Assembly (NCBI GenBank): GCA_934699585.1
Contig: CAKUWY010000013.1
Location: 32,083 to 96,082 of the forward strand
DNA: 64,000 nucleotides
Reading direction: 5' to 3'
Source: an uncultured Fibrobacter sp.
GTDB taxonomy: Bacteria; Fibrobacterota; Fibrobacteria; Fibrobacterales; Fibrobacteraceae
Below the pieces are notes generated by a model. That model searched no databases and had not been told where the DNA came from. It saw only the letters and a list, made by a program, of their open reading frames with translations. Positions 17,440 to 25,497 of the stretch are shown here, piece by piece. Within the stretch, counting starts at the first letter, position 1. Each line of letters starts with the position of its first letter. A program made the position numbers and the translations under genes.

Positions 17440-18195
17440 TTATTTCTTCCCGACTTTTGCGTTCAGTTTTTTCTGGATTTCTTTCAGGTGCCAGCGGCCA
17501 CGACGGTCTTCTAGGAAGTAGTCCGTGCGTACGCCACGGGCAAGCCCATTGTCGATGTATTTTTGGGACTCGTCGTATTTTTTTTCGTCCAGGTAATACT
17601 CCGCAAGAAAGAAGTAATTGTAGATGTCCCCTGGGTCGTCTTTTAGGGCCATTTTTAGATACTTCTCGGCTAGTTCTTTATCTGGCCACGAGAGGATAAT
17701 GGGAATGTAAGGCAGCAATTGATGTGCCCGACCAAGAACTTGGTAATTTCCCGTAGCGGTGGCAACATCGCGAACTTTTGCTGCGACTCCGTCTTTCACT
17801 GCGGCTAGCGGGTTTTTCTCTGCTCCCCACATGGAAACGGACGCCGCATAGATATGGGCGATTTCACGATTTTTCGGATAACGGTTATAGGCCTTTTCGC
17901 TGAGGTCTTTCAGGGTGTCGAGCTTGGCCTTGCGTTTGTTTTTTTCGAAGGGTACAAAACGGAAGGCAAAGTAGACGCTCTTGACCAGACCTTCGGTTGC
18001 TTTTTCTGCTACGGTGGAATCCTTTTGCGCCCGTTTGTACGCAGCAATCATTAGGTCTGCGTTTTTTTTGTCCGCTTTGTCTCCATTGGCACGTTCTGCG
18101 CGAGCCCCATAGCAGGAATCCGCAAAGGCCAGGTCCTTGTTCGCAAAGCAACAAATGGCCCCAAGCAGGATGATTGTAAAGAACCGAATCAACAT
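17440..18195 (-). CDS. Exported TPR-like protein
   Basis: A 251-residue protein with a clear signal peptide (MLIRFFTIILLGAICCFA). A helical region follows, with two or more tetratricopeptide-like repeats (around residues 85-125 and 170-225, e.g. AEKYLKMALKDDPGDIYNYFFLAEYYLDEKKYDES split over two helices). Such periplasmic repeat proteins often serve as scaffolds or as partners of transport and cell-wall machines. No catalytic motif is visible. It lies downstream of pfk on the same strand, 69 nt away, separated by an inverted repeat. It could be a TatT-like protein, but that is only a resemblance in size and layout. Confidence 0.7.
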   Translation of the reverse strand: MLIRFFTIILLGAICCFANKDLAFADSCYGARAERANGDKADKKNADLMIAAYKRAQKDSTVAEKATEGLVKSVYFAFRFVPFEKNKRKAKLDTLKDLSEKAYNRYPKNREIAHIYAASVSMWGAEKNPLAAVKDGVAAKVRDVATATGNYQVLGRAHQLLPYIPIILSWPDKELAEKYLKMALKDDPGDIYNYFFLAEYYLDEKKYDESQKYIDNGLARGVRTDYFLEDRRGRWHLKEIQKKLNAKVGKK

Positions 18196-18210
18196 ATCAG
18201 CAATGTGTGA

Positions 18211-18245
18211 TGTGTAATGTGAAATTAGTCATCTCACATTACACA
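18211..18245. repeat. Low-complexity inverted repeat after pfk
   Basis: TGTGTAATGTGA (18211-18222) pairs perfectly with TCACATTACACA (18234-18245) across 11 nt. The text around it ('cacattacacacttcacattccacac') is also seen near 24664. It sits between pfk and the downstream TPR gene, where it could stabilise or separate transcripts. Confidence 0.6.
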
Positions 18246-18264
18246 CTTCACATTCCACACTTTT

Positions 18265-19611
18265 CTATTTCCTTCCCTTGCCTTTTCCGGAGAAGTAGTC
18301 CTGCTGACGGGTGGCGCCAAGCACGGCATGCCATAGCGTTCCGTTGGGATTGATTTTCTTGCGTTCGTTGACGGCGTATTCTATAGGCACATGGCTGAAC
18401 TGTTCGTTCATGCTGCCCACCACCATGTCGGTCTTGCCCGCCATGCCTGCGTGCACGGCGCTTTCGGCCAGCTGGAAACAAAAAATGGCGTCTGTTCCCT
18501 TGGCGGGGATGCTGCGGACCATGTAGCTCGGGTCAAAGTATTTGATATTGACTTCGATTCCCACCTTGTCGAAGTGGTTCTTGATTTCACGGGTCAAGAA
18601 TTCGCCGATGTCGTTTTTCAACACATTGCCGCTGGCGTCCTTGCGTTCCGGCAGGCCCTTGAACAGCTCCTGTCCGGCGCCTTCGGCCACGGCGATGACG
18701 GCATGGGTCTTGCCGCTGCTGTAGCGGCTTTCGAGAGCCTTGAAAAGTCCGTTCTCGCCTTCCAGCGTGAAGGGTACTTCGGGAATGAGGCAGAAGTTCA
18801 CCACCGTGGTGGCGAGAGCCGCGTAGGCAGCGATAAATCCGGAGTCGCGACCCATGAGCTTTACCAGGCCAAGGCCATTGAAAGCTCCGTTGGCTTCGTT
18901 GTGGGCGCTGGTAATCACGTCGGTCGCGCTGAGCACAGCCGTCTCGAAACCGAAGGTACGGTCGATCAGGTTCAGGTCGTTGTCGATGGTTTTCGGGATA
19001 CCGATGACAGAAATGGGCTGACGACGCTTCTTGACTTCTTCGGCAATGGCATGAGCTCCCCGTAGGGTTCCGTCGCCGCCGATACAGAACAGCACGTTGA
19101 TGTTCAGACGCATGAGGGTATCCACCATTACGGAGGGTTCCTGCATGCCGCGGGAACTCCCCAGGATAGTGCCGCCATCATCCTGGATGGCATCGACCAC
19201 GTCGGGGTTCAGCATGATAGGCGGGTAGCCGTAGGCCGGGTTCAGCCCGCGGTAACCGTAGGGGATACCGAAGATGTTGCGCACACCGTAGTCGAACCAC
19301 AGCACCTGTACAAGACCCTTGATGACGTTGTTCAGACCGGGGCAGAGGCCGCCGCAGGTCACGATGCCTGCGCGTGTCCAGGCGGGGTCGTGGAAAATCG
19401 TTTCTCGAGGGCCTGCCGCTTCTAGGGAGGGAATCGCCTTCCCGCTATCGACAAATTCTTTGATACGGTTCACGTCGGTGGTGAGGCTGATACGGTCGCC
19501 ATCGGAGACGAACTGCACGCCTTTCATGGGGGATTTCAGGGTTCCCGTTCCCACCGTTTCGATGGAGAGGTCGTATTGTTCCGGATTGTTGAGAATGTCT
19601 TCTTGCGTCAT
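18265..19611 (-). CDS. pfkA: 6-phosphofructokinase, trypanosome/plant-type
   Basis: Phosphorylates fructose 6-phosphate in glycolysis. At 448 residues it belongs to the long group that includes trypanosomal and plant enzymes and some spirochaete and Fibrobacter PFKs. Visible motifs: CGGLCPGLNNVI near residue 85, GIPYGYRGL, the donor loop IGGDGTLRGA, PKTIDND in the catalytic loop, and LMGRDSGFIA. The Gly in GGDG favours ATP as donor, whereas the Lys in PKTIDND is typical of pyrophosphate-dependent enzymes; this mixed pair is found in ATP-using trypanosomal PFKs, so ATP is favoured but not certain. It is transcribed alone or with the TPR gene downstream. Confidence 0.93.
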   Translation of the reverse strand: MTQEDILNNPEQYDLSIETVGTGTLKSPMKGVQFVSDGDRISLTTDVNRIKEFVDSGKAIPSLEAAGPRETIFHDPAWTRAGIVTCGGLCPGLNNVIKGLVQVLWFDYGVRNIFGIPYGYRGLNPAYGYPPIMLNPDVVDAIQDDGGTILGSSRGMQEPSVMVDTLMRLNINVLFCIGGDGTLRGAHAIAEEVKKRRQPISVIGIPKTIDNDLNLIDRTFGFETAVLSATDVITSAHNEANGAFNGLGLVKLMGRDSGFIAAYAALATTVVNFCLIPEVPFTLEGENGLFKALESRYSSGKTHAVIAVAEGAGQELFKGLPERKDASGNVLKNDIGEFLTREIKNHFDKVGIEVNIKYFDPSYMVRSIPAKGTDAIFCFQLAESAVHAGMAGKTDMVVGSMNEQFSHVPIEYAVNERKKINPNGTLWHAVLGATRQQDYFSGKGKGRK

Positions 19612-19627
19612 GCCTTAAAAATACAAA

Positions 19628-19650
19628 AAAGATCCCCGACTAGGTCGGGA
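19628..19650 (-). terminator. Terminator of the OMP-response regulator-kinase operon
   Basis: On the minus strand, the hairpin CCCGAC-CTA-GTCGGG is followed by ATCTTTTTTG. It lies about 55 nt after the histidine kinase stop and just before the pfk start. Confidence 0.7.
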
Positions 19651-19667
19651 ATGACATTTTTAGACCG

Positions 19668-19703
19668 GCAAACCCCTAGCCCCTAAATCCTAGATCCTAA
19701 TCC
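19668..19703. repeat. CCCTAA-like low-complexity stretch
   Basis: AACCCCTAGCCCCTAAATCCTAGATCCTAATCC, the same word set as at 11576 and 13911, abutting the end of the histidine kinase gene. Confidence 0.6.
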
Positions 19704-21497
19704 CTATATTTCCAGCGGCGGGAAATGGATCTTGGTGCGGAGTCCCGGGTTCGCGTTTTCCATCTCGATTTTCATATTGGTGAGGGTGCAGAGTTTTTTC
19801 ACCATAGAAAGACCGATACCCGTTCCGCTTGTGCGGCGGGTCATTTCGTTTTCTACACGGTAGAATTCCTGGAACACCTTTTTCATTTCGGCGGGCGGAA
19901 TGCCCGGACCGTAGTCGCGCACCGCCAGGTACACGTCGGTATCCTTGATGCGGAGCTCGATGACAATCATCTTGTAATCCGCGTCCTTGGAGAATTTCAG
20001 GGAGTTGTCCACCAGATTCATCAAGATCTGCATAATAGCGTCCCGGTCCATCATCAGGGTGATGTCTCGGACATCGGTGTCCGAAGAGACGGTGAGCTCG
20101 AAACCGTGCTTTTCTACGTTCTTGCTGTAGGTGGCCACAAAGTCGTCCAGCACGGCCTTGGGCCTGTCCTTGGCGAGCTGCACGTTCCAACGGTCGCCAT
20201 CCAGTTTAGACAAGTTAAGAACGTTCTGGATTAGGCGAGTAAGTCTGTCCGCCTCGCTGGCGATTTGGTTGTAGTACTTCTGCTTTTTCTCTTCGTTTGC
20301 CACCCAGGAGTTCTGCAACAGCTCGGCGTACATGCGGATAGAAGTCAGGGGCGTTTTCAGTTCGTGACTCACCGCAGAAATAAAGTCCTGCCGTTTTTTG
20401 GCCAGGTTCAGTTCGCTTCGGGTCAGCCGGTATATAGCCACGAGACCGCCGCCCAAGATGATGAGCACCACGGCTCCAAGGAAAATCAAGAAAGAACTAC
20501 CCCTGGAATCATCCCTGTTTTTCATATGCATTGTCAGAGAAATCTTGTTTAGGGGCGGAATCAACTTGGTGGAGAAAATTTCTTGGGAATCATCGTGTGT
20601 GCCAAAAGAAAGTAATGTTCGCGGCCCGTCCTTGAATTCCAGCACCAAGTCTTTTTCGAGGGGGTAGAACTGGGTTTCGTTCTTGACCAGGCTATTCAGG
20701 TAAACTTTGGTATCGACGATGTAGCCCTGGATATAGAGTTCGCTCCCTCTGGTCACGTTGCGGTAGAATACGATGTAGTCGCTGTTGACTTTCGCCATGA
20801 AGGGTTCGATTTCCACTTCGAAATTGTAGGTCACCGGTGTGGAGGTCAAGCTGTCTATGTTCTGGGATTCGGCGTTGAAGGCCAGGTTTTCTTTTTCAGA
20901 TGCCGTTTCAATTCGGTGGGGCCTGGCAGTTTCCTCTTTTTCGCCGCGGTCCAGTTTCGGGTCTTGCTTATAGATATGGTCAATGACCTTTTCTACGGAA
21001 TCTCTGGGCTGGGCCTTAGCCTCGATACCGCGGTTTTCGATATCCAGCTCGTCCAGGATGTCCTTGATTTTATTGCGGACTTCTTCGCGGCGCAGCCTTT
21101 CTTTTTGCGGAATCTGCTCCAAAAGGATTTCCCCGAAACGGCCTTCGGGCAAGAACGGCGTGCGGAGCGTGTTGCCTGGCGTGAGCTGGAAATGCCCCAC
21201 AAGACCTGCGTATTGGCTGGTGATGGGGTAGTCCACCAGTTCGGAGAGGGTGTTTTCTTCGCCGCCTATGACCTGCACCGTTCGGATGAACCCGTATTCG
21301 GAATAGGAACGTTTTTCTTCGACGGCAAGGTCCCGGGCAAGCCTCTGGTTCAGGGTGTTGGCCACGAACATGGCATGCCCCGTATAGAGGGAGTTTGTAC
21401 CCAGCTGCAACTGAGAATACGCCTGGTAAAGAAGAATTACCAGGGGTATCGTGATGACAACAAAGATGGAGGCAAAGATTACGTGGACTTTGTGCAT
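19704..21497 (-). CDS. Membrane sensor histidine kinase
   Basis: A two-component sensor of 597 residues that should autophosphorylate on His378. Layout: an N-terminal membrane helix (about residues 5-25), a large periplasmic sensor region of some 310 residues with a charged coiled segment around residues 125-195, a second membrane helix (FLIFLGAVVLIILGGGLVAIY), then HisKA with SAVSHELKTPLTSI, the N-box LVDNSLKFS, the G1 box DYGPGIP, an F-box and GTGIGLSMVKKL. No HAMP domain is evident, because the helix runs nearly straight into HisKA. Its start overlaps the response regulator gene by 19 nt, so the two form a pair. The periplasmic domain is not recognised. Confidence 0.93.
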   Translation of the reverse strand: MHKVHVIFASIFVVITIPLVILLYQAYSQLQLGTNSLYTGHAMFVANTLNQRLARDLAVEEKRSYSEYGFIRTVQVIGGEENTLSELVDYPITSQYAGLVGHFQLTPGNTLRTPFLPEGRFGEILLEQIPQKERLRREEVRNKIKDILDELDIENRGIEAKAQPRDSVEKVIDHIYKQDPKLDRGEKEETARPHRIETASEKENLAFNAESQNIDSLTSTPVTYNFEVEIEPFMAKVNSDYIVFYRNVTRGSELYIQGYIVDTKVYLNSLVKNETQFYPLEKDLVLEFKDGPRTLLSFGTHDDSQEIFSTKLIPPLNKISLTMHMKNRDDSRGSSFLIFLGAVVLIILGGGLVAIYRLTRSELNLAKKRQDFISAVSHELKTPLTSIRMYAELLQNSWVANEEKKQKYYNQIASEADRLTRLIQNVLNLSKLDGDRWNVQLAKDRPKAVLDDFVATYSKNVEKHGFELTVSSDTDVRDITLMMDRDAIMQILMNLVDNSLKFSKDADYKMIVIELRIKDTDVYLAVRDYGPGIPPAEMKKVFQEFYRVENEMTRRTSGTGIGLSMVKKLCTLTNMKIEMENANPGLRTKIHFPPLEI

Positions 21498-22207
21498 TCA
21501 GGCGTAGAACACATCTGGTAGCCTTCCCCGCGGAACGTTACCAGGAACTTCGGGTGGGAAGGATCGTCTTCGATTTTCTTGCGGAGCTTGGTGATGTGGA
21601 TATCTACGGTACGGGTATCTACGGAGTCGGCGTTTTCGTAGCCCCAGACCTTGCGCAGCAGTTCGGAGCGGGGAACGGCGTGGTCGCGGTTGGTCCACAG
21701 GTATTCAAGAATTTCCACTTCCTTGCGGGTAAACGCAATCTCTTCGGTGCCGCGGGTACCGCGGTATTCGCGGAAATCAATCTTCAGGTTGCCGGCGATG
21801 AGCTTGCCCTCGTTTTCGGCGCTCTGGCGGCTGCGGCGCAGCACTGCCTCGATGCGGGCGAGCAGCATGGGCACGGAGAACGGCTTGGGGATGTAGTCGT
21901 CGGCACCGTACTTGAGGCCGTTGATGATGTCTTCGTCGGAATTCTTTGCCGAGAGGATAATGATAGGAATGCTGCGGTCCTTTTCGCGGATTCTGTCACA
22001 GACGGTAAATCCGTCAATGCCCGGAAGCATCAGGTCCAAAAGGATTAGCCCGTACTGGCCGCTGAGGGCCTCGGCAAGGCCGGTCTCGCCGTCGGCACAG
22101 TGCTTCACATTGTAGCCGTTCAGTTCGCAAAGGTCCACAAGGCCTTCGGCAATGGCAATTTCGTCTTCAATAATGAGAATGCTTGTGTTGCTAGAGTTCT
22201 GGCTCAT
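21479..22207 (-). CDS. OmpR/PhoB-family response regulator
   Basis: A DNA-binding transcription regulator of 242 residues. The receiver domain has the acidic pair Glu14/Asp15, phosphoacceptor Asp58 in ILLDLMLPG, the Ser/Thr-equivalent in ILSAKNS, and Lys in IPKPF. The C-terminal winged helix shows FTRKEVEILEYL and the recognition segment DSVDTRTVDIHITKLRKKI, ending near FRGEGYQM. It lies 23 nt after an outer-membrane-protein gene and overlaps the kinase gene, so the likely operon is OMP, regulator, kinase. AAAGGA precedes the start. Its targets cannot be told from sequence; control of the envelope gene in the same operon is a fair guess. Confidence 0.95.
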   Translation of the reverse strand: MSQNSSNTSILIIEDEIAIAEGLVDLCELNGYNVKHCADGETGLAEALSGQYGLILLDLMLPGIDGFTVCDRIREKDRSIPIIILSAKNSDEDIINGLKYGADDYIPKPFSVPMLLARIEAVLRRSRQSAENEGKLIAGNLKIDFREYRGTRGTEEIAFTRKEVEILEYLWTNRDHAVPRSELLRKVWGYENADSVDTRTVDIHITKLRKKIEDDPSHPKFLVTFRGEGYQMCSTPECTKST

Positions 22208-22230
22208 CTTGTTTCCTTTCAGTTCAAATT

Positions 22231-23031
22231 TTACAGCGCGAATCCGCCACCCACTTCGAGAGTCATGTTGCCGGCATCGATTTCTTTCGGGTAGTCGCCG
22301 CCGAAGTAGTACTTGAAGTTGGTGTAAATGGCAATGGGGATAATGGGGAGCTTGGCACGCGTACCCACCAGTATGTGACCGCCGATGCTGGTGTTCAGGC
22401 CTTCGTCAGCGGCCTTGTCTTGCACGCGCTGCTTGAGGGTCTGGCCGAGATTTTCAAGTTCCTGGGCCTTCTGCTGGAGGGCTTCGGGGTCAAGACCTTC
22501 CTTGTTGGCGACACTCCTGATCATGTCGGCAATGGCGGGTTCGTCGATGATGCCCTGCACAAAGCTCTGGTTCAGCACGAAGCTGTTCAAGTAGTAGGTG
22601 AAACCGCCGCCGATATAGGGGCGAATAATGGGAATGAAGGTAATGGGGTAGGTAATGGAAATATCCAGGTTGCTAGCCACGAACTTGGGGTTCGCCTTGC
22701 CGAAGGGTGTTCCGGCCAGTTCGATTTCTATGGGAATGGGGTCGGCGATGCCATCTACATAGAGGTCTGCGTCATAGGAGCCGAACTGGATGTTGTAGGT
22801 GGCTTCGATATCGAAGATGGGGAGGATATCGACCCAAAGTTTGAAACCGAAACCCTGCATGCCGCCGCTGAAACCGCCATGACCGAACTGGATGCCTTCG
22901 GTTACGGGAGCGAACTCGCCGGCTTTCATCTTGGTGCCGAAACCGGGGGCGTAGTGACCGCCGATGCCGATAATGGCGAAGGACTGTGTGGCGAGCAGAG
23001 CCGCCGCTGCAAGAACGACCTTGAAATTCAT
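22231..23031 (-). CDS. Exported, probably outer-membrane beta-barrel protein
   Basis: A 266-residue protein with signal peptide MNFKVVLAAAALLATQSFA. Alternating hydrophobic strands rich in Gly, Tyr and Phe follow, ending in an aromatic/hydrophobic strand (LEVGGGFAL), the pattern of a small outer membrane barrel. A helical charged segment (residues about 150-200, LDPEALQQKAQELENL) interrupts the strands. The ATG at 23031 is preceded by GAGGG and gives the signal peptide; an in-frame start at 23115 does not. A TATATT -10 box lies at 23064-23069 (minus). It is the first gene of the operon with the response regulator and kinase. Confidence 0.8.
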   Translation of the reverse strand: MNFKVVLAAAALLATQSFAIIGIGGHYAPGFGTKMKAGEFAPVTEGIQFGHGGFSGGMQGFGFKLWVDILPIFDIEATYNIQFGSYDADLYVDGIADPIPIEIELAGTPFGKANPKFVASNLDISITYPITFIPIIRPYIGGGFTYYLNSFVLNQSFVQGIIDEPAIADMIRSVANKEGLDPEALQQKAQELENLGQTLKQRVQDKAADEGLNTSIGGHILVGTRAKLPIIPIAIYTNFKYYFGGDYPKEIDAGNMTLEVGGGFAL

Positions 23032-23102
23032 AATGAACCCTCGTTGAAACTTTACAATGAAACAATATAAATTTTTGTCGGGCGTGCAGGTTGAAACAAA
23101 CG

Positions 23103-23125
23103 AAAAAGCCCGCATTTTGCGGACT
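23103..23125 (-). terminator. Intrinsic terminator after the COG3014-like gene
   Basis: On the minus strand an 8-bp stem (AGTCCGCA with TGCGGGCT, one G-U pair, 3-nt loop) is followed by TTTTT. It separates the lipoprotein gene upstream from the promoter of the OMP operon. Confidence 0.85.
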
Positions 23126-23157
23126 TTTAATCGGCGGCTTATGCTTGTGCAGTCCCG

Positions 23158-24552
23158 CTACTTGACGGCCGGAACAATCAGCAGCACTTTCTGGCCCTTG
23201 CGCACCGCAATCTTGTCGAACTTGTACACGCCTACGGTCTCTCCGTGGGGGCCGATGGCCGCCACGTTCACGTCGTGACTACCCGGCTCTACCGGTATGC
23301 GGGTCATGTGAAAAGAATTGGGCAAGAACAGCCCTACCCGCAGGTCGGCCTGTTCCAGCTGGGTCTGGCCTACATCTACGGCGATGTTTTTCAGCAGGTC
23401 AAAGATGCCGTTGCCGGTGTTGGTGGCCTGCTTTGCCTTCTGGGCGGCAATGGTACGCAAAATCACGCGGACCGCCGTGCGGGTAATGACGGTATTCCGT
23501 TCGTCGTCCATGTTCTGCCGGAGTTCCTGGTCCACGTCCATGACCTTCTCGGGCTTAATGCGGGACTTGCCGTCCAGAGAGACTTCGAACTGGTTCACGC
23601 GGCTCTTGTACTTGCGGACTTCGGGCAGGGCAAACCCGATGTGGAAGGTCTCGCTACCGGCGCCGGGTACTGGAGGCGCAATGAGGGTGAAGGACATCTG
23701 CCTGCCGGTCTCGCCATCCTTGTAGTAGAGGTTCATGGCGCCTGCGCTCACGAAAGTTCCCGACAGGTACATCTCGCCGAGGATGGGGCTGTGTCCTGCA
23801 TAGCCCAGCACGATGATTTCTTGCCCCTGCTCGTGTACCGCGGTGGCCTTGGGCGTAGCGGCGAGTTCCGGCTTTTTCAATGCACGGATCTCGTCTTCCC
23901 TTTCGGCACGGCGCAGGCTTTCGGTAGCGAACTCGAAGAACTCCTTGGGGAGTCCCATCTTGCCTTCGTCGTAAGCCTTGATGGCCTTCACATAGGCAAT
24001 GGCCGCCTCGTCGTTGTCGCCGTCCAGCTCATAGACCAGGGCTTGCAAATAACGCAGGTAGCCGTTGTCGTTTACTTTGTCCTTATCCTTCTGGTACAGG
24101 GCGTTCATGGCAATCTGGGAACGCTTGACTTCTACCAGGGCGCCGTCGATATCCATCTTGGCCAGGTAGTTCAGAATCTGGTACTGGTAAAGGGTCAGCA
24201 GTTCAAAGGGCCTTGCACGGTAGGGGCGGGTGTTGTCGTTGGTGACAATGGCCGCCGCCTCGTTGGTCACGGACTTGGTGTAAAGATCCTCGTAAATCTT
24301 TTCAGCCTGAGCGAGGTTCTTGATACTTTCGTCAAAGTTACGGTTGTAGTGGTGGAGGATTCCCAGGTCGTAGTAGTACAGGAACTCGCTGTTGCTTCCG
24401 TAAAGGTCGTCCTTCTCCTTTTTTACCTCGGCGATGGTGGCCTCGAAGCCTTTCTTTTCTAGCGTCGGGGCAAGAGTCTCGTAACGCGTCATGGACTTGT
24501 TGGCACATGACGTCAGGAGAATCGCTGCAAGCAACAGGAATATTCGTTTCAT
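23158..24552 (-). CDS. COG3014-like TPR lipoprotein
   Basis: A 464-residue lipoprotein: lipobox LTSC with Cys16, then helical TPR-like repeats up to residue 220 (LGILHHYNRNFDESIKNLAQAEKIY is one), a beta-rich middle (IIVLGYAGHSP, FHIGFALPEV), and a C-terminal beta domain (VEPGSHDVNVAAIGPHG). This arrangement matches the uncharacterised COG3014 family. In many Gram-negatives that family is encoded beside LpoB-like penicillin-binding protein activators, as here with the gene at 24712. It probably works in the periplasm with LpoB on cell-wall synthesis; this is inferred from context. A strong terminator follows. Confidence 0.8.
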   Translation of the reverse strand: MKRIFLLLAAILLTSCANKSMTRYETLAPTLEKKGFEATIAEVKKEKDDLYGSNSEFLYYYDLGILHHYNRNFDESIKNLAQAEKIYEDLYTKSVTNEAAAIVTNDNTRPYRARPFELLTLYQYQILNYLAKMDIDGALVEVKRSQIAMNALYQKDKDKVNDNGYLRYLQALVYELDGDNDEAAIAYVKAIKAYDEGKMGLPKEFFEFATESLRRAEREDEIRALKKPELAATPKATAVHEQGQEIIVLGYAGHSPILGEMYLSGTFVSAGAMNLYYKDGETGRQMSFTLIAPPVPGAGSETFHIGFALPEVRKYKSRVNQFEVSLDGKSRIKPEKVMDVDQELRQNMDDERNTVITRTAVRVILRTIAAQKAKQATNTGNGIFDLLKNIAVDVGQTQLEQADLRVGLFLPNSFHMTRIPVEPGSHDVNVAAIGPHGETVGVYKFDKIAVRKGQKVLLIVPAVK

Positions 24553-24582
24553 AACGTTGTCCTAAATTACGGAAGTGGGGTG

Positions 24583-24653
24583 TTAGGGGCGGCGCCCCTA
24601 GGAGAAGGGGTAGCCCCGGAACGATTCCGGGGCGAGGGGAAGGCTTTCCCCTT
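24583..24653. repeat. Dispersed GC-rich palindromic element, copy B
   Basis: A near-copy of element A: AGGGGCGGCGCCCCT, CCCCGGAACGATTCCGGGG, and GGGGAAGGCTTTCCCC in the same order and spacing. Changes between copies are compensatory within the first hairpin. It is followed by 'cacatttcacattccacac' low-complexity text up to the LpoB gene end. Confidence 0.8.
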
Positions 24654-24711
24654 TGCCCCATTCCAAACTACACATTTCACATTCCACACCGCACATTGCA
24701 CCGCAGGTGCT

Positions 24712-25317
24712 TTACATCTTCACGCTGTCTTTGGACACGTACTTCTTGATTTTCTTGTCGCCAACCCAGACCTTGCGGTGGCTCTGGATGTCGGTGAGTT
24801 CCAGGTCCACCTGGTAGTAGATGACCTGTTCGCCGCCTTCCTGGTCCACGATGGAATTGAGGGTTCCGGTGAGCATCAGGTCGGCGCCGATTTCCTGGCC
24901 TGCGTCCTTGCGGGTCTCTTCGGTGGCGTTGCCGGCTTGGCTCGCCAGTTCGTTACGCAGTTCGGCGCGTTCCTCGGCGTTGGCCACAAAGTCGGCCTTG
25001 CCCGAATTGATGAGGGCACGTTCCATGTCCTTCACGAAGGTTTCCACGTTGATGTGTTCGTGGCTCTTGTTGCGGATCTTGCCGATGACCACCGTCGGAA
25101 CGATTCCGTTCTTCTGTTGGATCATGGTCTGGTACCAGGGGCGGTTCAGGCAGTCGGTAATCATCTCGTCGGCCACCAGGCGGGAATCGGTGTCATTCCA
25201 GGCGCCGGAAAGGTCGGTAACGGAGTTTTCGTCGATACGGGTGACCTTTTTGCCACCGGAGCAGCCCATGAGGGCGGCGAAACTTGCGCAAAGGCAGAGT
25301 GTCAAAATCTTGGACAT
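24712..25317 (-). CDS. lpoB: LpoB-like penicillin-binding protein activator lipoprotein
   Basis: A 201-residue outer membrane lipoprotein, lipobox LMGC with Cys19, followed by the LpoB/YcfM fold. Marks are the GAWNDTDS region, VADEMI, VVIGKIRNKSHEHINV, the FVKDMERALINSGKADFV helix, and the closing DLELTDIQSHRKVWVG. LpoB proteins reach through peptidoglycan and stimulate class A penicillin-binding proteins; a class A PBP is encoded at 58.1 kb. The gene sits between a COG3014-like lipoprotein gene and a PEGA-domain gene, all on the minus strand, a cluster also seen in other Gram-negatives. Confidence 0.85.
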   Translation of the reverse strand: MSKILTLCLCASFAALMGCSGGKKVTRIDENSVTDLSGAWNDTDSRLVADEMITDCLNRPWYQTMIQQKNGIVPTVVIGKIRNKSHEHINVETFVKDMERALINSGKADFVANAEERAELRNELASQAGNATEETRKDAGQEIGADLMLTGTLNSIVDQEGGEQVIYYQVDLELTDIQSHRKVWVGDKKIKKYVSKDSVKM

Positions 25318-25384
25318 GGTTTTCTCCTGTTTTCAGGTTAAAGGTTTACAAAGGTTAATATAGCTAATTGAGTTGCCAAGTCCA

Positions 25385-25412
25385 TCAAAAAATCCCCAGC
25401 TTTACGCCGGGG
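25385..25412 (-). terminator. Terminator after the PEGA-domain gene
   Basis: On the minus strand a 7-bp stem CCCCGGC/GCTGGGG with loop GTAAA is followed by ATTTTTTG. It separates the PEGA gene from the lpoB transcription unit. A REP-like palindrome (25418-25465) lies just upstream of it. Confidence 0.75.
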
Positions 25413-25497
25413 AATCTGGATTCCGTGCCATAGTTCGACAGGCTCACCAACCAGGCACGGAATGACGCTTGGATAGACCCGCGAAATATCGCGAGAA

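Noticed and set aside
23245..24462. 405-codon plus-strand frame opposite the COG3014-like gene
   Set aside because: Val/Gly/His-rich shadow text with no recognisable domain, while the minus strand has a lipobox and TPR-like repeats.
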